Source of the DNA: an uncultured Clostridium sp.
Lineage (GTDB): Bacteria; Bacillota; Clostridia; TANB77; CAG-508
NCBI GenBank assembly: GCA_946497585.1
Contig: CAMMLF010000095.1
Coordinates: 1-6,341 of the forward strand
Length of the DNA: 6,341 bases
Direction: 5' to 3'
In this document: positions 1 to 5,445 of the stretch, one piece after another
Layout of the letters: the number at the start of each line of letters is the position of its first letter
Numbering within the stretch: position 1 is the stretch's first letter
Notes under the pieces: model-generated
Database searches by the model: none
The model's input: the letters and a program-made list of their open reading frames with translations, nothing else
Told to the model about the DNA's origin: nothing
Translations under genes and position numbers: made by a program

Positions 1-30
1 ATATATTGTGATTTGTAAATAAACAATTAT

Positions 31-73
31 TTTTTACGAAAAGGACCGTCCCCAACGTAAAATTTTATTGACG
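31..73. repeat. Decayed copy of the gggacgtccc palindrome family
   Basis: Positions 43-51 (ggaccgtcc) form a short palindrome resembling the core of the repeats at 5366-5428 and 6279-6341. It sits inside a 7-bp inverted repeat, ttttacg (32-38) and cgtaaaa (56-62). An attgacg follows at 67-73, resembling the attgacac arm of the intact copies. The outer stem differs from the usual gtgtcaat, so this is a diverged or rearranged copy at best. It could also act as a terminator for an upstream gene, since a T-rich stretch (31-35) and ttttatt (63-69) flank it. Membership in the family is inferred from the core only. Confidence 0.45.
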
Positions 74-96
74 AATAATTAATTCTATATTAAAAT
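68..96 (+). promoter_or_regulatory. Sigma-A-like promoter of ymdB
   Basis: TTGACG at 68-73 and TAAAAT at 91-96 are separated by exactly 17 nt, each matching the sigma-A consensus at 5 of 6 positions. Initiation near 103 would leave a leader of about 28 nt before the TTG start at 131, with the ribosome binding site at 118-123 inside it. The -35 hexamer overlaps the end of the decayed repeat. Confidence 0.6.
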
Positions 97-117
97 ATAA
101 AAAGATTACGTGCATTT

Positions 118-124
118 AGGAGGT
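118..124 (+). promoter_or_regulatory. Ribosome binding site that fixes the ymdB start at TTG 131
   Basis: AGGAGGT at 118-124 is a near-perfect anti-16S match and ends 6 nt before TTG at 131. The alternative in-frame GTG at 110 lies upstream of this site and has none of its own, so the site decides the start. Confidence 0.85.
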
Positions 125-130
125 ATTATT

Positions 131-895
131 TTGAAAATTTTAGCGGTAGGAGATTTAGTAGGAGAAACAGGTGTAGAAAAGTTAAAAAGAACTTTACCAA
201 ATTTACAAGAGGCAGAACATATAGATTTTACTATTATTAATGGTGAAAATTCAGCTGGTGGAATGGGAATGACCAGTAAAATTTACAATGAATTAAATAG
301 ACTAAACATAGATGTTATTACAATGGGAAACCACACTTGGGGTAAAAAGGATATATTTACTTTTATAGGTGATAAAAAAATTATTAGACCTGCAAATTAT
401 TCAAAAGGATGTCCCGGAAAAGGTTATACTATAATACAAAAAGATAATAAAAAAATCGCAGTAGTTAATTTAATAGGTAGAACAGACATGGGAGTACTTT
501 CAGATAATCCATTTACTTGCATAGATCATATAATTGAAAAGTTAAAGGTAGACATAATTGTGCTAGACTTTCATGCAGAAGCAACAGCTGAAAAAATTGC
601 AATGGGATATTATGTTGATGGAAGAATTACTGCAATGTTTGGAACCCATACTCATGTTCAAACAGCAGATGAAAAAATATTAGAAAATGGAACAGGCTAC
701 ATAACTGATATCGGAATGACTGGACCCGAAAATTCAGTTATTGGAATGGATGTTGATGCATCTTTAAAAAGATTTGTTACCTCACTTCCTGAAAAATACA
801 AATTAGCAGAAGGCAGTTGTATGCTAAATGGAGTTATTTTTGATATAGATGACAAAACTAATAAAGTGAAAAAAGTATACAGGATAAATGTGTAA
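131..895 (+). CDS. ymdB: YmdB-family metallophosphoesterase (TIGR00282)
   Basis: A 254-residue calcineurin-like phosphoesterase, close to the length of the Bacillus subtilis protein (about 264). Metal-site motifs appear in order: GDLVGETG (Asp8), NGEN (Glu39, Asn40), GNHTW (Asn67, His68), DFHAE (His148) and GTHTHVQTAD (His173, His175). This is the full dinuclear-site set, so the enzyme should be active. In B. subtilis, YmdB hydrolyses 2',3'-cyclic nucleotide monophosphates and influences biofilm and motility gene expression; it is cytoplasmic with no signal peptide, as here. The start is TTG at 131, preceded by AGGAGG at optimal spacing. An in-frame GTG at 110 would add seven residues without family similarity and overrun the ribosome binding site. 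spoVS follows after 250 bp, a common pairing in Firmicutes. The family is certain; the substrate is inferred from homologues. Confidence 0.95.
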   Translation: MKILAVGDLVGETGVEKLKRTLPNLQEAEHIDFTIINGENSAGGMGMTSKIYNELNRLNIDVITMGNHTWGKKDIFTFIGDKKIIRPANYSKGCPGKGYTIIQKDNKKIAVVNLIGRTDMGVLSDNPFTCIDHIIEKLKVDIIVLDFHAEATAEKIAMGYYVDGRITAMFGTHTHVQTADEKILENGTGYITDIGMTGPENSVIGMDVDASLKRFVTSLPEKYKLAEGSCMLNGVIFDIDDKTNKVKKVYRINV

Positions 896-1135
896 TTTAT
901 AATTATTGTCAAAAAAGTTCCAAAATGTTTCAGCGAAGCGACCTGCGTATCAAGATGTGAAGAAGTTTATTTTTGCATTTTAAGTATATGAAATAATATA
1001 ATCTTTTATCATAATAGCAAAAAATGTCAAAAAATGTCGATAAAAAGTTCCAAAAAATAGTAAAAAACACTAGACATTTTTCTTTTAATGTAGTATAACT
1101 ATATATGTAATTACAAAAAATTAAATATATGAATT
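896..1135. other. ymdB-spoVS intergenic region with short direct repeats
   Basis: No gene is supported here. A 14-nt direct repeat, aaaaagttccaaaa, occurs at 912-925 and 1042-1055, each time shortly after a tgtc. Two copies of aaaatgtc lie exactly 10 nt apart (1021-1028 and 1031-1038), and a third in reverse orientation (gacatttt, 1073-1080) overlaps the -35 box of the spoVS promoter. A small GC-richer patch, 931-947, stands out from the AT background. No convincing terminator for ymdB was found. The repeats could be operator sites or remnants of an insertion. Confidence 0.4.
1071..1099 (+). promoter_or_regulatory. Sigma-A-like promoter of spoVS
   Basis: TAGACA (1071-1076) and TATAAC (1094-1099) are separated by 17 nt, each 5 of 6 to consensus. 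A start near 1106 would give a leader of about 40 nt. In B. subtilis spoVS is driven by sigma-H; I could not find a good sigma-H match here, so control may differ. The gacatttt inverted copy of the upstream aaaatgtc pair overlaps the -35 box, a plausible place for a regulator. Confidence 0.55.
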
Positions 1136-1145
1136 AGGAGGAAAA

Positions 1146-1406
1146 ATGGAAGTGTTAAAAATTTCATCAAAATCAAATCCAAACTCAGTAGCAGGTGCTA
1201 TAGCTGGGATGGTAAAGGAAACAAAAAAAGCAGAAATGCAAGCAATTGGAGCAGGAGCATTAAATCAAGCTGTAAAGGCAGTTGCAATAGCAAGAGGTTT
1301 CGTAGCTCCAACAGGAGTAGACCTAGTATGCATACCAGCATTTGCAGAAGTAGAGGTTGAAGGTGAGGACAGAACAGGTATTAGACTGATAGTTGAATCA
1401 AGATAA
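1146..1406 (+). CDS. spoVS: Stage V sporulation protein S
   Basis: An 86-residue protein, full length for the family. It is recognised by its near-invariant sequence: MEVLKISSKSNPNSVAGAIA at the start, then the QAIGAGALNQAVKAVAIARG stretch (about residues 32-51), GVDLVCIPAFAEVEV and a final RTGIRLIVESR. SpoVS is a small cytoplasmic Alba-like-fold protein thought to bind nucleic acid. In B. subtilis its loss blocks stage V of sporulation (coat and cortex assembly) and affects septation. AGGAGG at 1136-1141 lies 4 nt before the ATG. It has its own promoter and follows ymdB on the same strand. The identity is very secure; the protein also occurs in some non-sporulating bacteria, so it does not prove sporulation. 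Confidence 0.97.
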   Translation: MEVLKISSKSNPNSVAGAIAGMVKETKKAEMQAIGAGALNQAVKAVAIARGFVAPTGVDLVCIPAFAEVEVEGEDRTGIRLIVESR

Positions 1407-1427
1407 TTAAAAAAACATTAAATTTAA

Positions 1428-1571
1428 TGGTATAATTAGCTTAAAAACTAATAGGATGTAAAGTTAATATTAACAAAATTATTTGAGTTATAAATATAAT
1501 AAAAATAATATATAGGGGGCATATATTAAGCATTTTACTTTGGGTAAAATACTCATATATGTCTATTTTTA
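1428..1571 (+). ncRNA. Possible small RNA or leader: extended -10 promoter to hairpin with U-run
   Basis: Just after spoVS, TGGTATAAT (1428-1436) is a perfect extended -10 element (TGnTATAAT); no good -35 is visible. Transcription from about 1443 would cross a two-tier hairpin. Outer arms are 1517-1526 (gggcatatat) and 1555-1564 (atatatgtct), 10 pairs including two G-U. Inner arms are attttac (1532-1538) and gtaaaat (1544-1550) around a 5-nt loop. An asymmetric internal loop (taagc opposite actc) separates them. ATTTTT at 1565-1570 follows, so the hairpin could be a terminator. This would be a transcript of about 125 nt with no good open frame. A 12-bp perfect palindrome, gttaatattaac, lies at 1463-1474. 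It does not match a riboswitch class I recognise. Expression is inference. Confidence 0.3.
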
Positions 1572-1782
1572 TGAAATAATATCTCTAAAATAAATAAACT
1601 AAAAAAATTTGAATAAGCTAAAATTTTTTGAAGACCTATTTTTATCTAAGTATTGAAAAACAAATAATTTTATTATATTATAATAAAGAATTTGTAATCT
1701 TAGTAATTATTTTACAATTACAACTAGGTATAGCTTTAAAAAATGCAAATTATTATAAAAGTCATAAATTCAGGAGAAATGT
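1572..1782 (+). other. AT-rich leader region of the solute-binding protein gene
   Basis: No gene is supported. An all-A/T inverted repeat (aaaaaattt 1602-1610 and aaatttttt 1621-1629, 10-nt loop) lies upstream of a candidate promoter, and a ctatttttat decamer occurs both at 1563-1572 and 1636-1645. Downstream of the promoter a nested hairpin, ttgtaat (1692-1698) with attacaa (1717-1723) and inner gtaa/ttac, would fall in the 5' leader. In such AT-rich DNA these structures may be chance. Confidence 0.3.
1653..1681 (+). promoter_or_regulatory. Candidate promoter of the solute-binding protein gene
   Basis: TTGAAA (1653-1658) and TATTAT (1676-1681) are 17 nt apart, each 5 of 6 to the sigma-A consensus. 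An overlapping TATAAT at 1679-1684 would be 20 nt away. The leader would be about 95 nt. The surrounding DNA is so AT-rich that alternative -10 boxes (for example TATAAA at 1754-1759) cannot be excluded. Confidence 0.4.
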
Positions 1783-3348
1783 ATGAAAAATAACAATGTA
1801 TTTAAGTATATATTTATAGTTTTCATAATTGCCTTAATTATAGGAACAGTCTATGTTCTATATAATCAAAATGTGCAAAGTGAAGAAATTGAAGAAGAAA
1901 ACACAACTGAGGAAGCTTCTATAGAAATGCTAGACAGCTTAACAATGGGATTATGCAATTATGATACAATGAATCCACTTCTAACCAACAATAAAGAAAT
2001 AATTAACATAAGTAAGATAATATTTGAGCCACTTCTAAATATCACATCAGATTATAAAATCGAAAATTGTTTAGCAACATCTTGGACAAAAAGGGATGAT
2101 ACAACTTATGAAATAAAAATAGATAGCTCTATAAAATGGCAGGACGGAAGTAGTTTAATAGCAAAAGATGTAAGTTTTACAATAGATAGATTGAAAGAAA
2201 GAAACACTGTTTATTCAGCAAATGTAGCAGATATAGCAAGTACCGAAACACCGGACGCTGAAACAGTAATCATACATTTATCAAGAGCTGTTCCATTTTT
2301 TGAATATAATCTAACATTTCCTATACTTCCAAGTATGTACTATGTAAATGAAAACTTTGAAACTACAAATAAAATACCAATAGGAACAGGAATGTACAAA
2401 ATAGCAAGTATTGATGATAATACAATTTTACTTACAAGAAATGATAGATGGAGATATATAAAAGAAAAAACACCATTAGCACAATCTATAACAATCAAAA
2501 GATATGGAACAATGGGCGAAATATACAATAGTTTCAAATTAGGCAATATTGACATAATAAACACATCATCAACTAATTACCAAGAGCACGTTGGAACAAT
2601 GGGATATAACAAAAAAGAATACAAAGGAAGAAATTATGATTATCTAAGTTTGAATTGCAGTGATACTATTTTGCAAGATAAGGCTGTTAGACAAGCAATT
2701 AACTATGCCATAGACAAAAATACTTTAGTTTCAACAGTATTCTCAAATAACTATTATGTGGCAAATTCTCCGTTAGACTATGGAAGCTATTTGTATAATA
2801 GCACAGGAGAAATATCATATAATCAAGAGCAAGCAAGAACAACTTTAGAGCAAGCTGGTTGGACATATCAAAATGGTAGATGGCAAAAAAGCATAAGTGG
2901 ACATGTAAGAAGACTTACTTTATCATTAATAGTATCAGAAGAAAACAATGATAGAGTAAATGTAGCAAACGAAATAAAAAGGCAATTAGAGGCAATAGGT
3001 ATAGCTGTAAATGTAACTAAAGTCTCAAATGACAAATATTATGAGTATTTAAACAATAAAAATTATCAAATGATATTAACAGGAGTTACTAATTCTGTAA
3101 ATCCGGATTTAACATATTTTTATGGAGATGGAAATTTAGCAAATTACAATAATAGTGATGTAAAATCTAAGCTAAATTCTACTGATAATTATGCAGATAT
3201 ACAAAAGATTGTGAATGATGAGGTACCATATATAGGATTATACAGAAACAAAAATACTTTAATATTAAATGCAAATGTTGGTGGCAATTTCTCACCAAAT
3301 AGTTATAATGTTTACTATAATTTTAATGAATGGTTTAGGCAAAAATAA
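1783..3348 (+). CDS. Membrane-anchored family 5 extracellular solute-binding protein (peptide-type)
   Basis: A 521-residue protein of the SBP_bac_5 (OppA/DppA-like) family, the usual length. Family hallmarks are DTMNPLL (about 61-67), IIFEPLL, the LATSW segment followed by IKWQDGSSLIAKDVSFTIDR, and in the second half YLSLNCSD then AVRQAINYAIDKNTLV. Such proteins capture oligopeptides or similar solutes outside the membrane for an ABC importer. The N-terminus has a hydrophobic segment (about 9-27) followed by an acidic linker rich in Glu (33-48). No lipobox cysteine follows the hydrophobic segment; the first Cys is about residue 58, inside the domain, so it appears anchored by an uncleaved helix rather than by lipid. 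AGGAG at 1772-1776 lies 6 nt before the ATG. No permease or ATPase gene adjoins it, so it is an orphan between spoVS and recA. The family is certain; the ligand is unknown. Confidence 0.9.
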   Translation: MKNNNVFKYIFIVFIIALIIGTVYVLYNQNVQSEEIEEENTTEEASIEMLDSLTMGLCNYDTMNPLLTNNKEIINISKIIFEPLLNITSDYKIENCLATSWTKRDDTTYEIKIDSSIKWQDGSSLIAKDVSFTIDRLKERNTVYSANVADIASTETPDAETVIIHLSRAVPFFEYNLTFPILPSMYYVNENFETTNKIPIGTGMYKIASIDDNTILLTRNDRWRYIKEKTPLAQSITIKRYGTMGEIYNSFKLGNIDIINTSSTNYQEHVGTMGYNKKEYKGRNYDYLSLNCSDTILQDKAVRQAINYAIDKNTLVSTVFSNNYYVANSPLDYGSYLYNSTGEISYNQEQARTTLEQAGWTYQNGRWQKSISGHVRRLTLSLIVSEENNDRVNVANEIKRQLEAIGIAVNVTKVSNDKYYEYLNNKNYQMILTGVTNSVNPDLTYFYGDGNLANYNNSDVKSKLNSTDNYADIQKIVNDEVPYIGLYRNKNTLILNANVGGNFSPNSYNVYYNFNEWFRQK

Positions 3349-3358
3349 TGAACTAAAG

Positions 3359-3572
3359 AGTTACAATTCACAGCTTAATTTTTATTACTTAAGCTCCAAT
3401 ATATATTCCTCCGCGTTTACTTCGCGGTTCGCTTACGCTCAGCGCTCGCACGCTCCGACTGCGCTTCTATGATAAAGACTTTAATATATCGCGACCTTAA
3501 GTACGCTCCGCTCGCTAAAAGCTCTGGAATATATATTGTAGCTTTTGAAAAAAATAACGGTGAATTGTAACT
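3359..3572. repeat. 214-bp inverted-repeat (MITE-like) element with GC-rich core
   Basis: The ends are a perfect 13-bp inverted repeat: agttacaattcac (3359-3371) and gtgaattgtaact (3560-3572). A second, inner inverted repeat pairs 3391-3409 with 3526-3544 at 18 of 19 positions, including the perfect 13-mer caatatatattcc at 3397-3409. The core, 3411-3467, is about 65% G+C by count in an otherwise AT-rich window. It holds five cgct units between 3430 and 3465, with two more at 3504-3507 and 3513-3516, and a small hairpin ccgcg (3411-3415)/cgcgg (3423-3427). No transposase is encoded. The only possible target duplication is the dinucleotide ag on each side, which is not convincing. It begins 10 nt after the solute-binding protein stop and ends 38 nt before the recA -35 box. 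It could be a non-autonomous mobile element, a large terminator-like structure, or both. Confidence 0.65.
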
Positions 3573-3610
3573 AGTAAAAAAATAAAATCAAAAAAATGTT
3601 TGTAAAACAC

Positions 3611-3638
3611 TTGACAAATTTTTTTGTTAGTATATAAT
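3611..3638 (+). promoter_or_regulatory. recA promoter, perfect sigma-A hexamers
   Basis: TTGACA (3611-3616) and TATAAT (3633-3638) are both exact consensus, with a 16-nt spacer containing a T-run. Transcription would start near 3645, giving a leader of about 35 nt to the ATG at 3680. This is the strongest promoter in the window, consistent with abundant RecA. Confidence 0.8.
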
Positions 3639-3649
3639 AAGTGATGTAC

Positions 3650-3661
3650 AAACAAATGTTT
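3650..3661 (+). promoter_or_regulatory. Degenerate LexA (SOS) box-like palindrome before recA
   Basis: AAAC-AAAT-GTTT at 3650-3661 has the dyad layout and spacing of the Gram-positive LexA site (GAAC-N4-GTTC), but with A and T in place of the outer G and C. It lies just downstream of the predicted transcription start, where a repressor could act. A second aaatgttt occurs at 3595-3602, upstream of the -35. In AT-rich DNA this palindrome could be chance, so SOS control is only suggested. Confidence 0.35.
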
Positions 3662-3679
3662 AATTAATAGGAGGAAATT

Positions 3680-4753
3680 ATGAGTACAGAAAAAGCAAAT
3701 GGAGAAAAACAAAAGGCATTAGAGGCAGCATTAGGACAAATAGAAAAACAATTTGGTAAAGGTTCAGTTATGAAATTAGGAGAGTTTAAAGCAATGAATG
3801 TTGAGGCAATACCAACAGGAGCTTTAAGCTTAGATATAGCATTAGGTATAGGTGGTATTCCTAAGGGAAGAATCATAGAAGTATATGGTCCTGAATCATC
3901 AGGAAAAACAACACTTGCATTACATATGATTGCAGAAGCTCAAAAAATGGGCGGAGAGGCAGCTTTTATAGATGCAGAGCACGCATTAGACCCAGTTTAT
4001 GCAAAACATTTAGGCGTAGATATAGATAATTTAATAGTATCTCAACCAGACACAGGGGAGCAAGCACTAGAAATAGCAGAAGCTTTAGTTAGAAGTGGAG
4101 CAATTGATATAATAGTAGTTGACTCAGTTGCAGCATTAGTTCCAAAGGCTGAAATAGATGGAGACATGGGAGACGCACATGTTGGTTTACAGGCAAGACT
4201 TATGTCACAAGCTTTAAGAAAACTAGCAGGTGTAATTAATAAATCAAATAGTGTAATAGTATTTATTAACCAATTAAGAGAAAAAGTAGGTGTTATGTTT
4301 GGAAACCCAGAAACAACTCCAGGTGGTAGAGCACTTAAATTCTATGCTTCAGTTAGAATGGATATTAGAAAAATTGAAAACATTAAGCAAGATGGAGAAG
4401 TAACAGGTAATAGAGTAAGAGTAAAAGTTGTTAAAAATAAAGTAGCTCCACCTTTCAGAGAGGCAGAATTTGATATAGTATATGGAAAAGGTATATCAAA
4501 ATCAGGTAACATATTAGATCTAGGTATTAACTTAGGCTTAGTCGAAAAAAGTGGTTCTTGGTTTGGATACAATGGAGCAAGAATTGGACAAGGTAGAGAA
4601 AATGCTAAAAAATATTTAGAGGATAACCCAGAAGTCATGAAAGAAATTGAAGAAAAAATTAGAAATAATTTTAATGAAGCATTTGAACAAAGCCTTGGCG
4701 AAGAAGTGGTTGACGAGGAACAAGAAATAGAACCATCTGATGATGAGGAATAA
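3680..4753 (+). CDS. recA: Recombinase RecA
   Basis: A 357-residue RecA, full length. It forms ATP-dependent filaments on single-stranded DNA, catalyses strand exchange in homologous recombination, and stimulates LexA self-cleavage in the SOS response. Visible elements: N-terminal helix region (1-35), Walker A GPESSGKTT (70-78), catalytic Glu100 in DAEHALDP, Walker B DIIVVD (143-148), loop L1 near EIDGDMGDAHVG (158-169), FINQLREKVGVMFG (195-208) leading into loop L2 with NPETTPGGRALKFY, the VRVKVVKNKVAPPF stretch, and an acidic C-terminal tail rich in Glu and Asp that usually damps DNA binding. AGGAGG (3669-3674) lies 5 nt before ATG. It has its own consensus promoter; recX follows after 87 bp. 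No missing residues, intein or frameshift. Confidence 0.99.
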   Translation: MSTEKANGEKQKALEAALGQIEKQFGKGSVMKLGEFKAMNVEAIPTGALSLDIALGIGGIPKGRIIEVYGPESSGKTTLALHMIAEAQKMGGEAAFIDAEHALDPVYAKHLGVDIDNLIVSQPDTGEQALEIAEALVRSGAIDIIVVDSVAALVPKAEIDGDMGDAHVGLQARLMSQALRKLAGVINKSNSVIVFINQLREKVGVMFGNPETTPGGRALKFYASVRMDIRKIENIKQDGEVTGNRVRVKVVKNKVAPPFREAEFDIVYGKGISKSGNILDLGINLGLVEKSGSWFGYNGARIGQGRENAKKYLEDNPEVMKEIEEKIRNNFNEAFEQSLGEEVVDEEQEIEPSDDEE

Positions 4754-4775
4754 TTTTAAAACTAGAAGAAAATTT

Positions 4776-4800
4776 AATTGTCAAAGAAAACTTGACAATT
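4776..4800 (+). promoter_or_regulatory. recA-recX intergenic hairpin without a U-tract
   Basis: A perfect 9-bp inverted repeat, aattgtcaa (4776-4784) and ttgacaatt (4792-4800), has a 7-nt loop. No T-run follows, so it is not a standard intrinsic terminator; it could slow polymerase, stabilise the recA 3' end, or lower read-through into recX. Its tgtcaa/ttgaca arms resemble the outer arms of the repeat family at 5323-5428, which may be coincidence. Confidence 0.45.
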
Positions 4801-4825
4801 GCTAATGAATGAAAAATACTATAAT
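4799..4825 (+). promoter_or_regulatory. Weak candidate promoter of recX
   Basis: A perfect TATAAT at 4820-4825 has only a poor -35 (TTGCTA, 4799-4804) with a short 15-nt spacer; the better TTGACA at 4792-4797 is 22 nt away. Use of this -10 would start the RNA near 4832, only about 9 nt before the recX ATG, leaving little room for a ribosome binding site. Read-through from recA is at least as likely. Confidence 0.25.
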
Positions 4826-4840
4826 AGAAAGTATTAAAAA

Positions 4841-5332
4841 ATGAAACAATTTGAGTATATAAAAAAGGAAGATAATTTTTCGAAAAAATACAGTTTAGAA
4901 GACTTAGATTTTGCCAAAACCAAAATTTTAAAGTATATAGCCTTTAAAAAAAGAACAGAAAATGAAATTAGACTAAAATTTAATAAAGTTATAGATGAAG
5001 AACTTTTAGATGATGCAATAGAAAAACTAAAAGAAAATGGCTATATAGATGACAGCAATTACATAAAAAGAGCTATAAATGAGTTTATGGCTCTTAAGAA
5101 TTTGTCTATAAAAGAAATTAAGTACAAGCTTATGGCAAAAGGTCTTAGCAAAAATTTAATAGATGATTACATTTCAAATAACTTAGATACACTAATAGAT
5201 TATGAAATACAGTCAGCAAAGAATATAGCTATAAAAAAATCTAGTTTAGAAAAAGAAGATATTAAAAATTATCTGTTGAAAAAAGGGTATAGAACTGAAA
5301 GTATTGATGAAGCGATGGAAGAGTGTCAATGA
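4841..5332 (+). CDS. recX: Regulatory protein RecX
   Basis: A 163-residue protein, similar in length to the short E. coli RecX (166) rather than the longer B. subtilis form. It should consist of the family's tandem three-helix modules: about 19-60, 61-105 with the typical GYIDDSNYIKRAI (67-79), and 110-160 with the LLKKGY motif. RecX binds the RecA filament groove and tunes RecA activity; the position directly after recA supports this. The protein is rich in Lys, Glu and Ile, as expected here. The ribosome binding site is poor (gaaag at 4827-4831, 9 nt from ATG), which would keep expression below that of RecA; no better in-frame start is visible. The last codons, TGT CAA TGA, coincide with a gtgtcaat unit of the downstream repeat block, so the C-terminus and stop may have been set by a repeat insertion. 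Confidence 0.9.
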   Translation: MKQFEYIKKEDNFSKKYSLEDLDFAKTKILKYIAFKKRTENEIRLKFNKVIDEELLDDAIEKLKENGYIDDSNYIKRAINEFMALKNLSIKEIKYKLMAKGLSKNLIDDYISNNLDTLIDYEIQSAKNIAIKKSSLEKEDIKNYLLKKGYRTESIDEAMEECQ

Positions 5333-5428
5333 AGAGGCTGTTAATGAGGACGTGTCAATGGGAACGTGTCAATGGGGACGCCCCTTTTTGACACTATCGT
5401 GTCAATCAAGGGACGTCCCCATTGACAC
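5323..5428. repeat. REPIN-like block of palindromic repeats between recX and scpA
   Basis: The block is built from a half-unit of about 14 nt, gtgtcaatggggac. Half-units occur at 5352-5365 (gtgtcaatgggaac) and 5366-5379 (gtgtcaatggggac), with decayed ones at 5323-5331 and 5340-5351. Hairpin A, 5366-5394, has gtgtcaa/ttgacac arms around gggg-acg-cccc. After the 4-nt spacer tatc, hairpin B, 5399-5428, has perfect gtgtcaat/attgacac arms around the palindrome gggacgtccc (5410-5419). Two hairpins side by side form a doublet, like the REPIN arrangement spread by RAYT transposases in other bacteria. No such transposase is in the window. The left end overlaps the recX stop; the right end stops 5 nt before the scpA ribosome binding site. 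Confidence 0.85.
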
Positions 5429-5433
5429 ACAAG

Positions 5434-5439
5434 AAAGGA
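5434..5439 (+). promoter_or_regulatory. Ribosome binding site that fixes the scpA start at ATG 5446
   Basis: AAAGGA at 5434-5439 lies 6 nt before the ATG at 5446. The in-frame TTG at 5422 is inside the right arm of hairpin B and has no binding site of its own apart from repeat sequence. Confidence 0.75.
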
Positions 5440-5445
5440 ATCAAA

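Noticed and set aside
110..130. GTG at 110 as the ymdB start
   Set aside because: It would place the strong AGGAGG inside the coding sequence; the family sequence begins MKILAVGD, matching the TTG at 131.
697..912. A minus-strand open frame of 71 codons over the end of ymdB
   Set aside because: It lies almost wholly antisense to a certain gene, with no recognisable family and no good ribosome binding site. The same applies to the minus-strand frames at 2340-2564, 3515-3712, 3664-3876, 4342-4638, 5406-5606 and 5725-5946.
1416..1429. The perfect palindrome cattaaatttaatg after spoVS as a terminator
   Set aside because: Only its end pair is G/C, it has no loop and no T-run follows; such palindromes arise easily in AT-rich DNA.
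1510..1571. A known riboswitch at the two-tier hairpin
   Set aside because: I compared it from memory with purine, preQ1, fluoride and guanidine aptamers and found no matching conserved core or junction.
3269..3472. A 67-residue open frame on the + strand overlapping the solute-binding protein end and running into the GC-rich element
   Set aside because: Its first part is out of frame with a certain gene, it has no ribosome binding site, and its tail is just the translation of the cgct-rich core.
4776..4800. The recA-recX inverted repeat as an intrinsic terminator
   Set aside because: No U-tract follows and the stem is A/T-rich, so it is listed only as a hairpin of unknown effect.
5352..5428. 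The tandem gtgtcaat units as a CRISPR array
   Set aside because: Units are about 14 nt with no unique spacers, and they form nested palindromes; there are no cas genes in the window.
5422..5445. TTG at 5422 as the scpA start
   Set aside because: It lies in the arm of a repeat hairpin, and AAAGGA sits 6 nt before the ATG at 5446, where the ScpA sequence begins naturally.
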